From assembly GCF_014982855.1 (NCBI RefSeq), contig NZ_JADCKF010000012.1:1-64000 (forward strand): 64,000 nt of DNA. The letters are read 5' to 3'. This document shows positions 34,612 to 43,280 of this stretch, piece by piece (the first letter of the stretch is position 1; each line of letters opens with the position of its first letter). Both the position numbers and the translations under genes were made by a program. The notes beneath the pieces are model-generated. The model made no database searches. It had not been told where the DNA came from and saw nothing but the letters and a program-made list of their open reading frames with translations. The stretch is from Pseudoflavonifractor gallinarum. GTDB lineage: Bacteria; Bacillota; Clostridia; Oscillospirales; Oscillospiraceae.

Positions 34612-37600
34612 TCAGGTTGGTGTGCGGGATGTCTGGGAGGCATAGAAGGCCGCCATTTCGGCCTCCTCCCGGCTCATACCCTGGGCCTCATAGGCTGCAA
34701 TGGCATGGAGCATGCGGTCATAATCCCGGGGGAGGATTTTCTTGAACCGGGGCAGGTACGCTTCAAACTCGGCCAGAATGGCTTTGGCTCTGGGGGAGCC
34801 GGTGGCCGCGGCGTGTGCCTGGATGAGAGCACGCAGCTCCGCGGCATCCTGTGGGTCGCTCACCGGGTCCATGGACACCAGTTCCTTGTTGATGCGCAGG
34901 TACAGGTCCCGGTGCTCATCCAGCACATAGGCGATGCCGCCGCTCATTCCGGCGGCAAAGTTTTTGCCGGTAGGACCCAGGATCACCACCCGGCCGCCGG
35001 TCATGTACTCGCAGCCGTGGTCTCCCGTCCCCTCGACCACAGCGGTTGCACCGGAGTTGCGCACGCAAAAGCGCTCCCCGGCCACGCCGTTGAGGAAGGC
35101 GGTACCACTGGTGGCGCCGTAGAGGGCCACATTGCCCACCAGGATATTTTCGGCCGGATCAAACCGACTGTCCCGGGGCGGGTAGACCACCAGCTTACCG
35201 CCGGAGAGCCCCTTGCCCAGATAGTCGTTGGCGTCGCCTTCCAGCTCCAGGGTCAGGCCCCGGGGCAGAAACGCGCCGAAAGACTGGCCACCCCCGCCGG
35301 TACAGTGGATGCGGAAGGTGTCCTCAGGCAGATCGTTCCCGTGGAGACGGGTGATCTCCGAGCCCAGCTGAGTACCCACGGCCCGGTCGGTGGAGGAGAC
35401 GGAGATAGAGAGAGTGCGGGGGTGTCCGGCGGCCAGATCCTTCCCCAGAGCGGGCTCCAGAACCTTCCGGTCCACGGTGTTCTCCAGGTGAAAGTCGTAG
35501 ACATCGCTTGGCTGAAAGTGCTGCCCATCCTGCGCGGTGCAGGGGTTCTGGAGGAGGCGGGACAGGTCCACCGTGGCAGAGCGGGGATTGGCGGCAGGGG
35601 AGCGGACAGCCAGCAGGTCGGTGCGCCCCACCAGCTCCTCCACGGTGCGTACGCCCAGCTGCGCCATGTATTCCCGCAGCTCCTGGGCGATGAAGCGCAT
35701 GAAATTCACCACATACTCCGCCTTGCCCCGGAAGCGTTTGCGCAGCTCCGGATTCTGGGTGGCCACGCCCACAGGGCAGGTGTCCAGGTTGCACACCCGC
35801 TTCATCACGCAGCCCAGAGCCACCAGCGGGGCGGTGGCAAAGCCGAAGGTCTCGGCGCCCAGCATACAGGCGATGGCCACGTCCCGGCCGGACATGAGCT
35901 TGCCGTCCACCTCCAGCATGACCCGGGTACGCAGATCGTTCTGGATGAGGGTCTGGTGGGCCTCGGCAAGTCCCAGCTCCCAGGGCAGACCGGCGTTGTA
36001 GATGGAGGTGCGGGGCGCGGCTCCGGTTCCGCCGTCATAGCCGGAGATGAGGATGGCTTGGGCCCCTGCCTTGGCCGCTCCGGCGGCCACCGTCCCCACA
36101 CCGGCCTCGCTGACCAGTTTGACGGAGATGGAGGCCCTGCGATTGGCGCATTTCAGATCATAGATGAGCTGGGCCAGATCCTCGATGGAGTAGATATCAT
36201 GATGGGGCGGCGGCGAGATGAGGGGGACACCGGGGGTGGCGTGGCGGCACCGGGCGATCCAGGGATAGACCTTCCCGGCCGGAAGATGGCCGCCCTCCCC
36301 GGGCTTGGCCCCCTGGGCCAGCTTGATCTGGAGCTCCTCCGCGCTGACCAGATATTCGCTGGTGACCCCAAAGCGGCCGGAGGCCACCTGCTTGATGGCC
36401 GAGTTGCGGGCCGGGTCACGGAGGCGGTCGGGCTCCTCGCCGCCCTCGCCCGAGTTGGACCGCCCGCCCAGCTGGTTCATGGCCAGGGCCAAACACTCGT
36501 GAGCCTCCGGGGAGATGGAACCGTAGCTCATGGCCCCGGTCCGGAAGCGCCGGACGATGGCGTCCACGCTCTCCACCTCATCCAGCGGGATGGGCTGGGC
36601 GGCATAGCGGAATTCCAGCAGACCGCGCAGGGTGCGGGGCCTGGTCTCGTCATCTACCAGGGCGGTGTACTGCCGGAAGGTCTCATAGCTGCCCTGGTGG
36701 GTGGCCTCCCGCAAGAGACGGATGGTCTGGGGGTTGAAGAGGTGGTCCTGGCGGTCCTCCCGGGTGACCTGGGGGGAGGGCGGCGTACCGGGCGGAGTCT
36801 GGAAGGCCCGGGAGTGATTGCGCTCAGCCATGGCGCCGATCTCCTCCAGGCCGATCCCGCCCACCCGGGAGACCGTGTTGGTGAAGTGGCGGTCGATGAC
36901 CTCCTGTCGGATGCCCACCGCCTCGAAGATCTGGGCGGACTGGTAGGACTGGAGGGTGGAGATCCCCATTTTGGCGGCGATCTTTACGATGCCATGGAGC
37001 ACGGCGGCGTTGTAGTCGGCCACGGCGGTGTGGAAATCCTTGTCCAGCTGCCCGGACTCAATGAGGTCCACGATGGTCTCCTCCACCAGATAGGGATTCA
37101 CGGCCCGGGCACCATAGCCCAGAAGGGTGGCGAAGTGGTGGACATCCCGGGGCTCGCCGGTCTCCAGCAGGATGGACACGGCTGTGCGCTTGCGGCTGCG
37201 GATGAGATGCTGCTCGATGGAGGACACGGCCAGCAGGGAGGGGATGGCCACATGGTTTTCATCCACGCCCCGGTCGGACAGGATGACCACATTGGCTCCT
37301 GCCCGCCAGGCCCGGTCCACCGAGAGGGCCAACTGGTCCAGGGCCTGGTCCAGCGGAGTGTTTTTATATTGGAGCATGGACACGGTCTCCACCCGGAAGC
37401 CGGGCTGGTCCATGGCCTTGATCTTCATCATGTCGGTGGAGGTGAGGATGGGATTGTGGATCTGGAGCACCCGGCAGTTCTCGGCGCACTCCTGGAGGAG
37501 ATTGCCGTCGTCGCCCACATAGATGGTGGTGTCGGTGACCACTTCCTCCCGAATGGCGTCAATGGGGGGATTGGTCACCTGGGCAAAGAGCTGCTTGAAA

Positions 37601-39135
37601 TAGTGGAAGAGCGGCTGATCCTTGGGGTCCAGCACGGCCAGCGGCACATCGGCGCCCATGGCGGCGGTGGGCTCCGCGCCGGTCTTCGCCATGGGAAGGA
37701 TGGTGTCGGTGATCTCCTGCTCGGTATAGCCAAAGGCCGTGCGCAGGCGGAGCAGTTCCTCCCAGCTGTGCCGCTCCACCCGGCGGTTGGGGATGGGGAG
37801 ATCCCGCAGGCGGAGCAGATTCCGGTCCAGCCACTCGCCGTAGGGCTGACGGGCGGCATAGGCCTCCTTTACCTCCTGGTCGGAGCGGATGCGTCCCTGC
37901 ACGGTGTCCACCAGCAGCATCCGCCCGGGCTGGAGCCTGCCCTTGCGGACGATCTCCCCGCTGGGCAGATCCAGCACCCCCACCTCGGAGGAGAGGATGA
38001 GCCGGTGGTCGGCAGTGATGTAGTAGCGGGCGGGACGCAGACCGTTCCGGTCCAGCACCGCGCCCACCAGGTCGCCATCCGAGAAGAGAATGGCGGCCGG
38101 GCCGTCCCAGGGCTCCATCAGGGTGGAATAGTAGTGGTACAGATCCCGTCTGGCCCGGGAGATGTTCCGGTCCTCCCGCCAGGGCTCCGGGATACAGGCC
38201 ATGACGGCCAGCGGCAGATCCATGCCCGCCATCATCAGAAATTCCAGCGTGTTGTCCAGCATGGCGGAGTCGGAGCCGGAGGGATCGACCACCGGCAGGA
38301 CCTTGTCCATGTCTCCGGCCAGCAGGGGGGTGGACATGGTCTCCTCCCGGGCCATCATCCGGTCGGCGTTGCCCCGAATCGTGTTGATCTCGCCGTTGTG
38401 GGCCATGAGGCGGTTGGGGTGGGCCCGCTCCCAGGAGGGATTCGTGTTGGTGGAGAAGCGGGAGTGGACCAGGGCGATGGCCGACTCATAGTCGGCGCTC
38501 TGGAGATCGGGATAGAACCGGCGGAGCTGGTCCACCAGGAACATCCCCTTGTAGACGATGGTGCGGCTGGAGAGGGAGACCACGTAGGTCTCCCGGTTGG
38601 AGTGCTCAAAGACCCGCCGGAGGAGGTAGAGCTTCCGGTCAAAGGGGAGGCCTGTGGGGAGGGACTCGGGCTTGGTCACAAAGGCCTGTTCGATGCAGGG
38701 CATCTTGTCCCGCGCCTTGCGGCCCAGAATATCCGGGCAGACCGGTACCTTCCGCCAGCCCAGGAAGGGGAGCCCCTCCCGCCGGGTAAGGACCTCAAAC
38801 ATCTCTTTGGCGCGGCGGCGGACCGCCTCGTCCTGGGGAAAGAAAAACATTCCCACACCATACTCGCGCGGGCCGGGGAGAGAGATGCCGGCATCCCGGG
38901 CGGCAGCGGCAAAAAACCGGTGGGAGATCTGAAGCAGGATGCCCACTCCGTCGCCGGTCTCTCCTGTGGCATCCTTTCCGGCCCGGTGTTCCAGCTTTTC
39001 CACGATCTTCAGGGCGTCGTCCACCGTTCTGCGGCTGGGTTGGCCGTTGATCTCCACCACCGCGCCGATCCCGCAGGCGTCATGCTCGAAGGAGGGGGTG
39101 TACAGGCCTCGGGGCGGGCAGCCGGTTCTCTCCAT
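34612..39135 (-). CDS. gltB: Glutamate synthase large subunit
   Basis: 1507 residues, full length. Transfers the amide of glutamine to 2-oxoglutarate. Starting at ATG 39135 (AAAGGAG 8 bases upstream) gives a 20-residue propeptide before the nucleophile Cys21 (EHDACGIG). The glutaminase domain is at about 21-430. A central domain and an FMN/3Fe-4S synthase domain follow (cluster ligands in CVMKRVCNLDTCPVG), and the beta-helix GXGXG domain is at the C terminus. No gltD small subunit lies next to it inside the window. A terminator and a hexaloop hairpin lie just upstream, between it and the ANTAR gene. Confidence 0.95.
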   Translation of the reverse strand: MERTGCPPRGLYTPSFEHDACGIGAVVEINGQPSRRTVDDALKIVEKLEHRAGKDATGETGDGVGILLQISHRFFAAAARDAGISLPGPREYGVGMFFFPQDEAVRRRAKEMFEVLTRREGLPFLGWRKVPVCPDILGRKARDKMPCIEQAFVTKPESLPTGLPFDRKLYLLRRVFEHSNRETYVVSLSSRTIVYKGMFLVDQLRRFYPDLQSADYESAIALVHSRFSTNTNPSWERAHPNRLMAHNGEINTIRGNADRMMAREETMSTPLLAGDMDKVLPVVDPSGSDSAMLDNTLEFLMMAGMDLPLAVMACIPEPWREDRNISRARRDLYHYYSTLMEPWDGPAAILFSDGDLVGAVLDRNGLRPARYYITADHRLILSSEVGVLDLPSGEIVRKGRLQPGRMLLVDTVQGRIRSDQEVKEAYAARQPYGEWLDRNLLRLRDLPIPNRRVERHSWEELLRLRTAFGYTEQEITDTILPMAKTGAEPTAAMGADVPLAVLDPKDQPLFHYFKQLFAQVTNPPIDAIREEVVTDTTIYVGDDGNLLQECAENCRVLQIHNPILTSTDMMKIKAMDQPGFRVETVSMLQYKNTPLDQALDQLALSVDRAWRAGANVVILSDRGVDENHVAIPSLLAVSSIEQHLIRSRKRTAVSILLETGEPRDVHHFATLLGYGARAVNPYLVEETIVDLIESGQLDKDFHTAVADYNAAVLHGIVKIAAKMGISTLQSYQSAQIFEAVGIRQEVIDRHFTNTVSRVGGIGLEEIGAMAERNHSRAFQTPPGTPPSPQVTREDRQDHLFNPQTIRLLREATHQGSYETFRQYTALVDDETRPRTLRGLLEFRYAAQPIPLDEVESVDAIVRRFRTGAMSYGSISPEAHECLALAMNQLGGRSNSGEGGEEPDRLRDPARNSAIKQVASGRFGVTSEYLVSAEELQIKLAQGAKPGEGGHLPAGKVYPWIARCRHATPGVPLISPPPHHDIYSIEDLAQLIYDLKCANRRASISVKLVSEAGVGTVAAGAAKAGAQAILISGYDGGTGAAPRTSIYNAGLPWELGLAEAHQTLIQNDLRTRVMLEVDGKLMSGRDVAIACMLGAETFGFATAPLVALGCVMKRVCNLDTCPVGVATQNPELRKRFRGKAEYVVNFMRFIAQELREYMAQLGVRTVEELVGRTDLLAVRSPAANPRSATVDLSRLLQNPCTAQDGQHFQPSDVYDFHLENTVDRKVLEPALGKDLAAGHPRTLSISVSSTDRAVGTQLGSEITRLHGNDLPEDTFRIHCTGGGGQSFGAFLPRGLTLELEGDANDYLGKGLSGGKLVVYPPRDSRFDPAENILVGNVALYGATSGTAFLNGVAGERFCVRNSGATAVVEGTGDHGCEYMTGGRVVILGPTGKNFAAGMSGGIAYVLDEHRDLYLRINKELVSMDPVSDPQDAAELRALIQAHAAATGSPRAKAILAEFEAYLPRFKKILPRDYDRMLHAIAAYEAQGMSREEAEMAAFYASQTSRTPT

Positions 39136-39164
39136 ATATAGCGCTCCTTTCACGTAAGGGATAG

Positions 39165-39198
39165 AAAAAGGCGGCAGCCGCGTTCCCGGACTGCCGCC
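39165..39198 (-). terminator. Attenuator between the ANTAR gene and gltB
   Basis: On the minus strand GGCGGCAG pairs with CTGCCGCC and is followed by TTTTTCT, about 30 bases before the gltB ATG. The upstream AAGGCGG (in the hexaloop hairpin) can also pair with the same CCGCCTT arm. Read-through is needed for the operon to reach gltB. Confidence 0.8.
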
Positions 39199-39200
39199 AC

Positions 39201-39216
39201 GAGACCGCCTTGTCTC
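39201..39216 (-). promoter_or_regulatory. ANTAR-type hexaloop hairpin upstream of gltB
   Basis: On the minus strand the stem GAGAC/GTCTC closes the hexaloop AAGGCG, with A at position 1 and G at position 4 as in known ANTAR target hairpins. The loop bases can alternatively pair with the 3' arm of the terminator that follows, so folding of this hairpin would favour read-through. Confidence 0.65.
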
Positions 39217-39220
39217 TGTC

Positions 39221-39763
39221 TTATTCCAGATCTTCACTGTCCAGGACCAGCTGGGCGGTCTGGCTCATCCGCACGCCGTGGTCCATACTGTTTTTTTGCA
39301 GGAACCGGTGGGCCTGCTCCTCGGTCATGCCGTTGCGGTCCATGAGCAGGTGCTTGGCCCGGTCCACCAGCTGCTGTTCCTCGGTGGGACGCCGGGGGGC
39401 GAGGATCCGTTCCAGACGGTGCCCCATCCGCAGAAGCATCTCCACCGTGGTGAGGAGGTCCCGCCGGGTGACGGGGGTGGGGAGACGAAAGAGCTCCACA
39501 TTTTCCAGCAGTTCCAATAGATTCTGTGGGGCCAGGACCAGAACGGAGCAGAACGGGGGCAGATCTTCGGCCAGCAGCTGGGCGGACTGGTCCCGCAGCT
39601 TGTATCCGCACACCACCGTGGTGATGCGGCGCTTGCACACCATCCGGCGCACCTGGTCGGCAGAGGTACAGAGGAGACAGGCGGCGGTGCCGGAGCTCTC
39701 CAGAAGCTCTTTGATCCGCCGGGCGGTCTTTTCCTGCTCAAAAGCCAGAATGATCTGCTCCAT
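39221..39763 (-). CDS. ANTAR-domain RNA-binding antiterminator (NasT/EutV-like)
   Basis: 180 residues. The N-terminal part (1-115) has a receiver-like fold, but the strand that should carry the phosphoacceptor reads TTVVCGYKL, without the aspartate, so phosphorylation control is unlikely. The C-terminal ANTAR domain (about 120-175, VDRAKHLLMDRNGMTEEQAHRFLQKNSMD) binds RNA hairpins with hexaloops to prevent termination. It sits between glnA and gltB on one strand, with candidate target hairpins before glnA, gltB, purF and asnB. GGAGGGAGAGG precedes ATG. How it senses nitrogen state is unknown. Confidence 0.88.
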   Translation of the reverse strand: MEQIILAFEQEKTARRIKELLESSGTAACLLCTSADQVRRMVCKRRITTVVCGYKLRDQSAQLLAEDLPPFCSVLVLAPQNLLELLENVELFRLPTPVTRRDLLTTVEMLLRMGHRLERILAPRRPTEEQQLVDRAKHLLMDRNGMTEEQAHRFLQKNSMDHGVRMSQTAQLVLDSEDLE

Positions 39764-39797
39764 AGATTCCTCTCCCTCCGGGGGCCGGGCGTGCCGG

Positions 39798-41129
39798 TCA
39801 GTAGTTGATCATGTATTTGTCGCACTCCCAGGAGCTGACGCGGGTGCGGTATTCATCCCACTCCTTGACTTTTCCGGCAATGTAGTTTTCCGACACGTGC
39901 TCGCCCAGGGTCTCCAGAATCAGGGGGTCGGCCTGCATGGCGCGGATGGCCTCCTCCAGCGAGCCGGGCAGACTCTCGATGCCGTGGGCCTCCCGGGTAG
40001 CCTGGTCCATGACGAAGATGTTCTCAGTCACCTCGGCGGGGGGCGTCATGCCCTGCTCGATGCCGTCCAGTCCGGCGGCCAGGCAGACCGCCAGCTCCAG
40101 ATAGGGGTTGCAGGCGGGGTCAGGAGAGCGCAGCTCTACCCGGGTGGACTGGCCGCGGGCGGCGGGAATGCGGATGAGGGCGGAACGGTTGGAGGCCGAC
40201 CAGGCCAGGTAGCAGGGGGCCTCGTAGCCGGGCACCAGCCGCTTGTAGGAGTTGACCAGGGGGTTGGTCACGGCCGCCATGCCCTTGACATGGTGGAGCA
40301 GACCGGCGATGAAGCTGTACGCCTCCTTGGAGAGGCCCTTCTCCCCGTCGGGGTCGTAGAAGACGTTCTTCCCGTTGCGGAAGAGGGACATGTTGGTGTG
40401 CATGCCGGAGCCGTTGATCCCGAAGATGGGCTTGGGCATGAAGGTGGCGTGGAGCCCGTTGCGCTGGGCCAGGGTCTTGACCGCCAGCTTGAAGGTCATG
40501 ATGTTGTCGGCCGCCCGCAGGGCATCGGCGTATTTGAAGTCGATCTCGTGCTGTCCCTGGGCCACCTCGTGGTGGCTGGCCTCGATCTCAAAGCCCATCT
40601 GCTCCAGCGCCATGCAGATCTCCCGGCGGGTGCCCTCACCGTGGTCCAGAGGGCCCAGATCGAAGTAACCCGCCTCATCGTTGGTCTTGGTGGTGGGCTT
40701 GCCCTCGTCGTCGGTCTGGAAGAGGAAAAACTCGGCCTCGGGGCCTACGTTGAAGGCGTCGTATCCCATGTCGGAGGCCCGCTTCAGGATCCGCTTGAGC
40801 ACACCGCGGGGATCCCCTGCAAAGGGGGTGCCGTCCGGGTTGTAGACGTCGCAGATGAGACGGGCCACCTTGCCGTGGCTGGGACGCCAGGGGAAAATGA
40901 CAAAGGAGTCCAGATCGGGGTAGAGGTACTGGTCCGACTCATCGATGCGGACAAAACCTTCGATGGAGGAGCCGTCGAACATGATCTGATTGTTGACCGC
41001 TTTTTCAATCTGAGATGCGGTGATGGCGACATTTTTCAGTTGACCAAAAATGTCGGTGAACTGGAGGCGGATAAACTCCACATCTTCGTCCTTTACCATG
41101 CGGATGATATCTTCTTTGCTGTACGACAT
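39798..41129 (-). CDS. glnA: Glutamine synthetase type I
   Basis: 443 residues from ATG 41129 (GGGGAG upstream; an in-frame ATG 13 codons earlier has no site). It makes glutamine from glutamate, ammonia and ATP. Visible motifs are [10 protein letters not shown], the metal site [21 protein letters not shown] and the adenine-site region [13 protein letters not shown]. No adenylylation-site tyrosine (NLYDLP type) is seen, which fits the short Gram-positive form. It is preceded by a promoter, a hexaloop hairpin and a terminator, and followed by the ANTAR gene 35 bases on. Confidence 0.95.
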   Translation of the reverse strand: MSYSKEDIIRMVKDEDVEFIRLQFTDIFGQLKNVAITASQIEKAVNNQIMFDGSSIEGFVRIDESDQYLYPDLDSFVIFPWRPSHGKVARLICDVYNPDGTPFAGDPRGVLKRILKRASDMGYDAFNVGPEAEFFLFQTDDEGKPTTKTNDEAGYFDLGPLDHGEGTRREICMALEQMGFEIEASHHEVAQGQHEIDFKYADALRAADNIMTFKLAVKTLAQRNGLHATFMPKPIFGINGSGMHTNMSLFRNGKNVFYDPDGEKGLSKEAYSFIAGLLHHVKGMAAVTNPLVNSYKRLVPGYEAPCYLAWSASNRSALIRIPAARGQSTRVELRSPDPACNPYLELAVCLAAGLDGIEQGMTPPAEVTENIFVMDQATREAHGIESLPGSLEEAIRAMQADPLILETLGEHVSENYIAGKVKEWDEYRTRVSSWECDKYMINY

Positions 41130-41160
41130 GCAAGACTCCCCTTTCGGACTTTCATAAAAC

Positions 41161-41200
41161 AAAAACAAAGGCGAACCGACCTTTCGGTCAGAACGCCTTT
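41161..41200 (-). terminator. Attenuator in the glnA leader
   Basis: On the minus strand AAAGGCG pairs with CGCCTTT around an inner CTGACC-GAAA-GGTCGG stem, followed by GTTTTTGTTTT. It lies only about 13 bases after the expected transcript start and about 40 bases before the glnA ATG. Confidence 0.85.
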
Positions 41201-41207
41201 GCTCTGA
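41188..41207 (-). promoter_or_regulatory. ANTAR-type hexaloop hairpin in the glnA leader
   Basis: On the minus strand TCAGAGC pairs with GTTCTGA (7 bp, one G-U) around the hexaloop AAAGGC: A at position 1, G at position 4. The loop is also the 5' arm of the glnA terminator, so the two cannot form together. Confidence 0.7.
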
Positions 41208-41219
41208 ACTATGGGCGAA

Positions 41220-41248
41220 AGTATAGTCCTGTTTTTTGAAGATGTCAA
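41220..41248 (-). promoter_or_regulatory. glnA promoter
   Basis: TTGACA (41243-41248) and TATACT (41220-41225) on the minus strand with 17 bases between. The predicted start is near 41213, directly before the hexaloop hairpin. Confidence 0.85.
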
Positions 41249-41357
41249 TAGTTTTTTTAATATTTTTTGAAAATGATTTTTTGAGAGAAATTCCTGCAAA
41301 ATAAAACTAATAAGTTTATAACATTCATATTTTAGGCTGGAGCGTGCAGCTGTGGTC

Positions 41358-41387
41358 TTGACAGGAGAAGGGGAAAGTATATATAAT
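41358..41387 (+). promoter_or_regulatory. purF promoter
   Basis: TTGACA (41358-41363) and TATAAT (41382-41387) with 18 bases between. The predicted start, near 41394, falls just before the hexaloop hairpin. Confidence 0.8.
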
Positions 41388-41396
41388 CATGTCGGA

Positions 41397-41410
41397 CAGC
41401 AAGGGCGCTG
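41397..41410 (+). promoter_or_regulatory. ANTAR-type hexaloop hairpin in the purF leader
   Basis: CAGC/GCTG closes the hexaloop AAGGGC (A1, G4). The stem is only 4 bp. The loop is the 5' arm of the following terminator. Confidence 0.65.
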
Positions 41411-41443
41411 CGGAATTTAACCGCAGCGCCCTTGTCTCTTTTT
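41401..41443 (+). terminator. Attenuator in the purF leader
   Basis: AAGGGCGCTGCGG (41401-41413) pairs with CCGCAGCGCCCTT (41421-41433), 13 perfect base pairs, followed by GTCTCTTTTT. It ends 12 bases before the purF ATG and must be prevented for purF to be transcribed. Confidence 0.9.
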
Positions 41444-41455
41444 GGAGATGGAACG

Positions 41456-42838
41456 ATGGAGGAGGAATCAGAATTGTCCATCCATGAAGAATGCGGGATC
41501 TTTGGCATCTGGGACCCGGCCGGAGACTGTGCCCGCACCGTTTACTATGGCCTCTACGCACTTCAGCACCGGGGGCAGGAGGCCTGCGGGATCGCCGCGA
41601 TCAATGACCGGGAGCTCTCCTTCCACAAGGATGTGGGACTTGTGGGCGAGGTGTTCGATGCCGGGCGTCTGGATCAGCTCAACGGGACCATGGCAGTGGG
41701 CCATGTGCGCTATGCCACCACCGGCGGCAACCGGCGGGAAAATGCACAGCCCCTCACGCTGAAGTATGTGAAGGGGACGCTGGCGGTGGCGCACAACGGA
41801 AACCTGGTAAACACCCAGGAGCTGCGCACTGCCTTTGAGTACCGGGGGGCTATCTTTCAGACCACCACCGACTCTGAGCTGATCGCCTATGCCATTGCCC
41901 AGGAGCGTCTGCGCTGCAGCTGTGTGGAGGATGCGGTCTGCCAGGCGGTAAAGGGCCTGCGTGGGGCCTACTCCCTGCTGGTCATGTCCCCTCAAAAGCT
42001 GATCGCCGTCCGGGACCCCTGGGGATTCCGGCCTCTGTGCATGGGACGGCGGGGGGAGGCCATCCTGTTTGCCTCGGAGAGCTGTGCGCTGAGTGCGGTG
42101 GGGGCGGAACTGGTGCGGGAGGTGGAACCCGGGGAAATCGTGGTGGTGGAGAACGGAGAGATCACCTCCATCCGGGAAAACTGCGTAAACGCCTCCAGCC
42201 ATATGTGCATCTTTGAGTACATCTACTTTGCCCGGCCGGACTCCATCCTCTGCGGCCAATCGGTCCACATGGCCAGGCGGCAGGCGGGGCGCCTGCTGGC
42301 CCGGTCCAGCCCGGCGGAGGCGGATGTGGTCATCGGCGTTCCGGACTCCGGGCTGGATGCCGCCATGGGCTATGCGGAGGAGTCCGGCATTCCCTATGGG
42401 ATCGGGCTGGTTAAAAACCGCTATGTGGGGCGCACCTTCATCACGCCCGGACAGCAGAGCCGGGAGCAGGCCGTGCGCATCAAGCTGGGCGCCCTGAGAA
42501 GCTGCGTGGAGGGCAAACGGGTGGTCATGATCGACGACTCCATCGTCCGTGGAACGACCTCCCGCCAGATCGTCTCCCTGCTGCGGGAGGCCGGAGCGGC
42601 ACAGGTGCATATGCGGGTTTCCTCCCCGCCCTTCCTGGCGCCCTGCCATTTCGGGACGGATATTCCGGACCGAGAGGAGCTGATCGCCTGCCGCTATTCC
42701 ATGGAGGAGATCCAGACCCTCATCGGGGCAGACAGTCTGGCCTTCCTCCGCCGGGAGGATCTGCATCAGATGGTTCCGGACGCCACCTGCGGCTTCTGTG
42801 AGGGGTGCTTTACCGGCACCTATCCCATTCGTTTTTAA
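41456..42838 (+). CDS. purF: Amidophosphoribosyltransferase
   Basis: 460 residues; first step of purine synthesis, using glutamine and PRPP. Starting at ATG 41456 (GGAG 8 bases upstream) leaves a 12-residue propeptide before the nucleophile Cys13 (EECGIFGIWD). The PRPP-binding loop VVMIDDSIVRGTTS and the Fe-S cysteines (HMCIFEY, LAPCHFG, CGFCEGC) match the Gram-positive Fe-S type. The gene stands apart from other purine genes and in front of asnB, among glutamine-using genes, and is preceded by a strong terminator. Confidence 0.93.
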   Translation: MEEESELSIHEECGIFGIWDPAGDCARTVYYGLYALQHRGQEACGIAAINDRELSFHKDVGLVGEVFDAGRLDQLNGTMAVGHVRYATTGGNRRENAQPLTLKYVKGTLAVAHNGNLVNTQELRTAFEYRGAIFQTTTDSELIAYAIAQERLRCSCVEDAVCQAVKGLRGAYSLLVMSPQKLIAVRDPWGFRPLCMGRRGEAILFASESCALSAVGAELVREVEPGEIVVVENGEITSIRENCVNASSHMCIFEYIYFARPDSILCGQSVHMARRQAGRLLARSSPAEADVVIGVPDSGLDAAMGYAEESGIPYGIGLVKNRYVGRTFITPGQQSREQAVRIKLGALRSCVEGKRVVMIDDSIVRGTTSRQIVSLLREAGAAQVHMRVSSPPFLAPCHFGTDIPDREELIACRYSMEEIQTLIGADSLAFLRREDLHQMVPDATCGFCEGCFTGTYPIRF

Positions 42839-42905
42839 AGGCACAAAATCTGTTGGGGTGTTCCGTGTAAAAAATGGGACACTTTGCTGAAAATGGGACT
42901 CCCCC

Positions 42906-42934
42906 TTGACAGAGCGTCGTCATCCGGCTATAAT
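42906..42934 (+). promoter_or_regulatory. asnB promoter
   Basis: TTGACA (42906-42911) and TATAAT (42929-42934), 17 bases apart, a consensus promoter 68 bases after the purF stop. Confidence 0.88.
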
Positions 42935-42942
42935 GCCTAACA

Positions 42943-42958
42943 ACAGCAAGGGCGCTGT
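42943..42958 (+). promoter_or_regulatory. ANTAR-type hexaloop hairpin in the asnB leader
   Basis: ACAGC/GCTGT closes the hexaloop AAGGGC, the same loop as in the purF leader (A1, G4). It starts at about +2 of the transcript. Confidence 0.7.
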
Positions 42959-42990
42959 GGCATGGGCCACGGCGCCCTTGTCTATTTTTA
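42948..42990 (+). terminator. First attenuator in the asnB leader
   Basis: AAGGGCGCTGTGGC pairs with GCCACGGCGCCCTT (42966-42979, with G-U pairs), followed by GTCTATTTTTA. Its 5' arm is the hexaloop of the preceding hairpin. It is nearly the same sequence as the purF attenuator. Confidence 0.9.
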
Positions 42991-43004
42991 TCAGAAACCA
43001 GAGG

Positions 43005-43275
43005 CAATGAGGGAGAAAAGTAGCGCAGAGGGTCGGTCACAGTGAACGGGTGAGAGTGGAAAACCCGCACCAGAGGCTGCGTGAAGAACACTCCGGAGCA
43101 GAAACCTGAACGCCGGTACGGCCAGTAGGGGGACCGGGCGCGACCGTTATATCGCACCGGCTTGTCCAGAGCTGGAAAAGGGGCCGTCGGAAGGCGGCAA
43201 AGTTAGGTGGCACCGCGGAGCGCAGCATTCGTCCTAAGAAAAGGAGAAGGCTGCGCAAAGAGATCCGGAGGTGCT
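43005..43275 (+). promoter_or_regulatory. T-box leader of asnB, probably tRNA-Asn responsive
   Basis: The T-box core AGGTGGCACCGCGG is at 43205-43218; its UGGC would pair with an acceptor end whose discriminator base is G, as in tRNA-Asn. The Stem I end reads GAAGAACACTCC, so the specifier codon is AAC (43087-43089, Asn), followed by the usual A. The antiterminator can form by TTAGG/CCTAA. The alternative pairing GCACC with GGTGC (43270-43274) precedes TTTTT and buries the GGAGG ribosome site, so control may be by termination, translation or both. Confidence 0.85.
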
Positions 43276-43280
43276 TTTTT

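Noticed and set aside
34597-39141. 1514-codon plus-strand frame antisense to gltB
   Set aside because: It is the mirror of a full-length, motif-complete glutamate synthase in GC-rich DNA; its translation is Gly/His/Val-rich without domains and it has no ribosome site.
39165-39216. A second, tandem ANTAR hairpin next to the gltB element
   Set aside because: Candidate A1/G4 hexamers nearby (for example AACGCG) are not closed by a stem, so only one hairpin is claimed.
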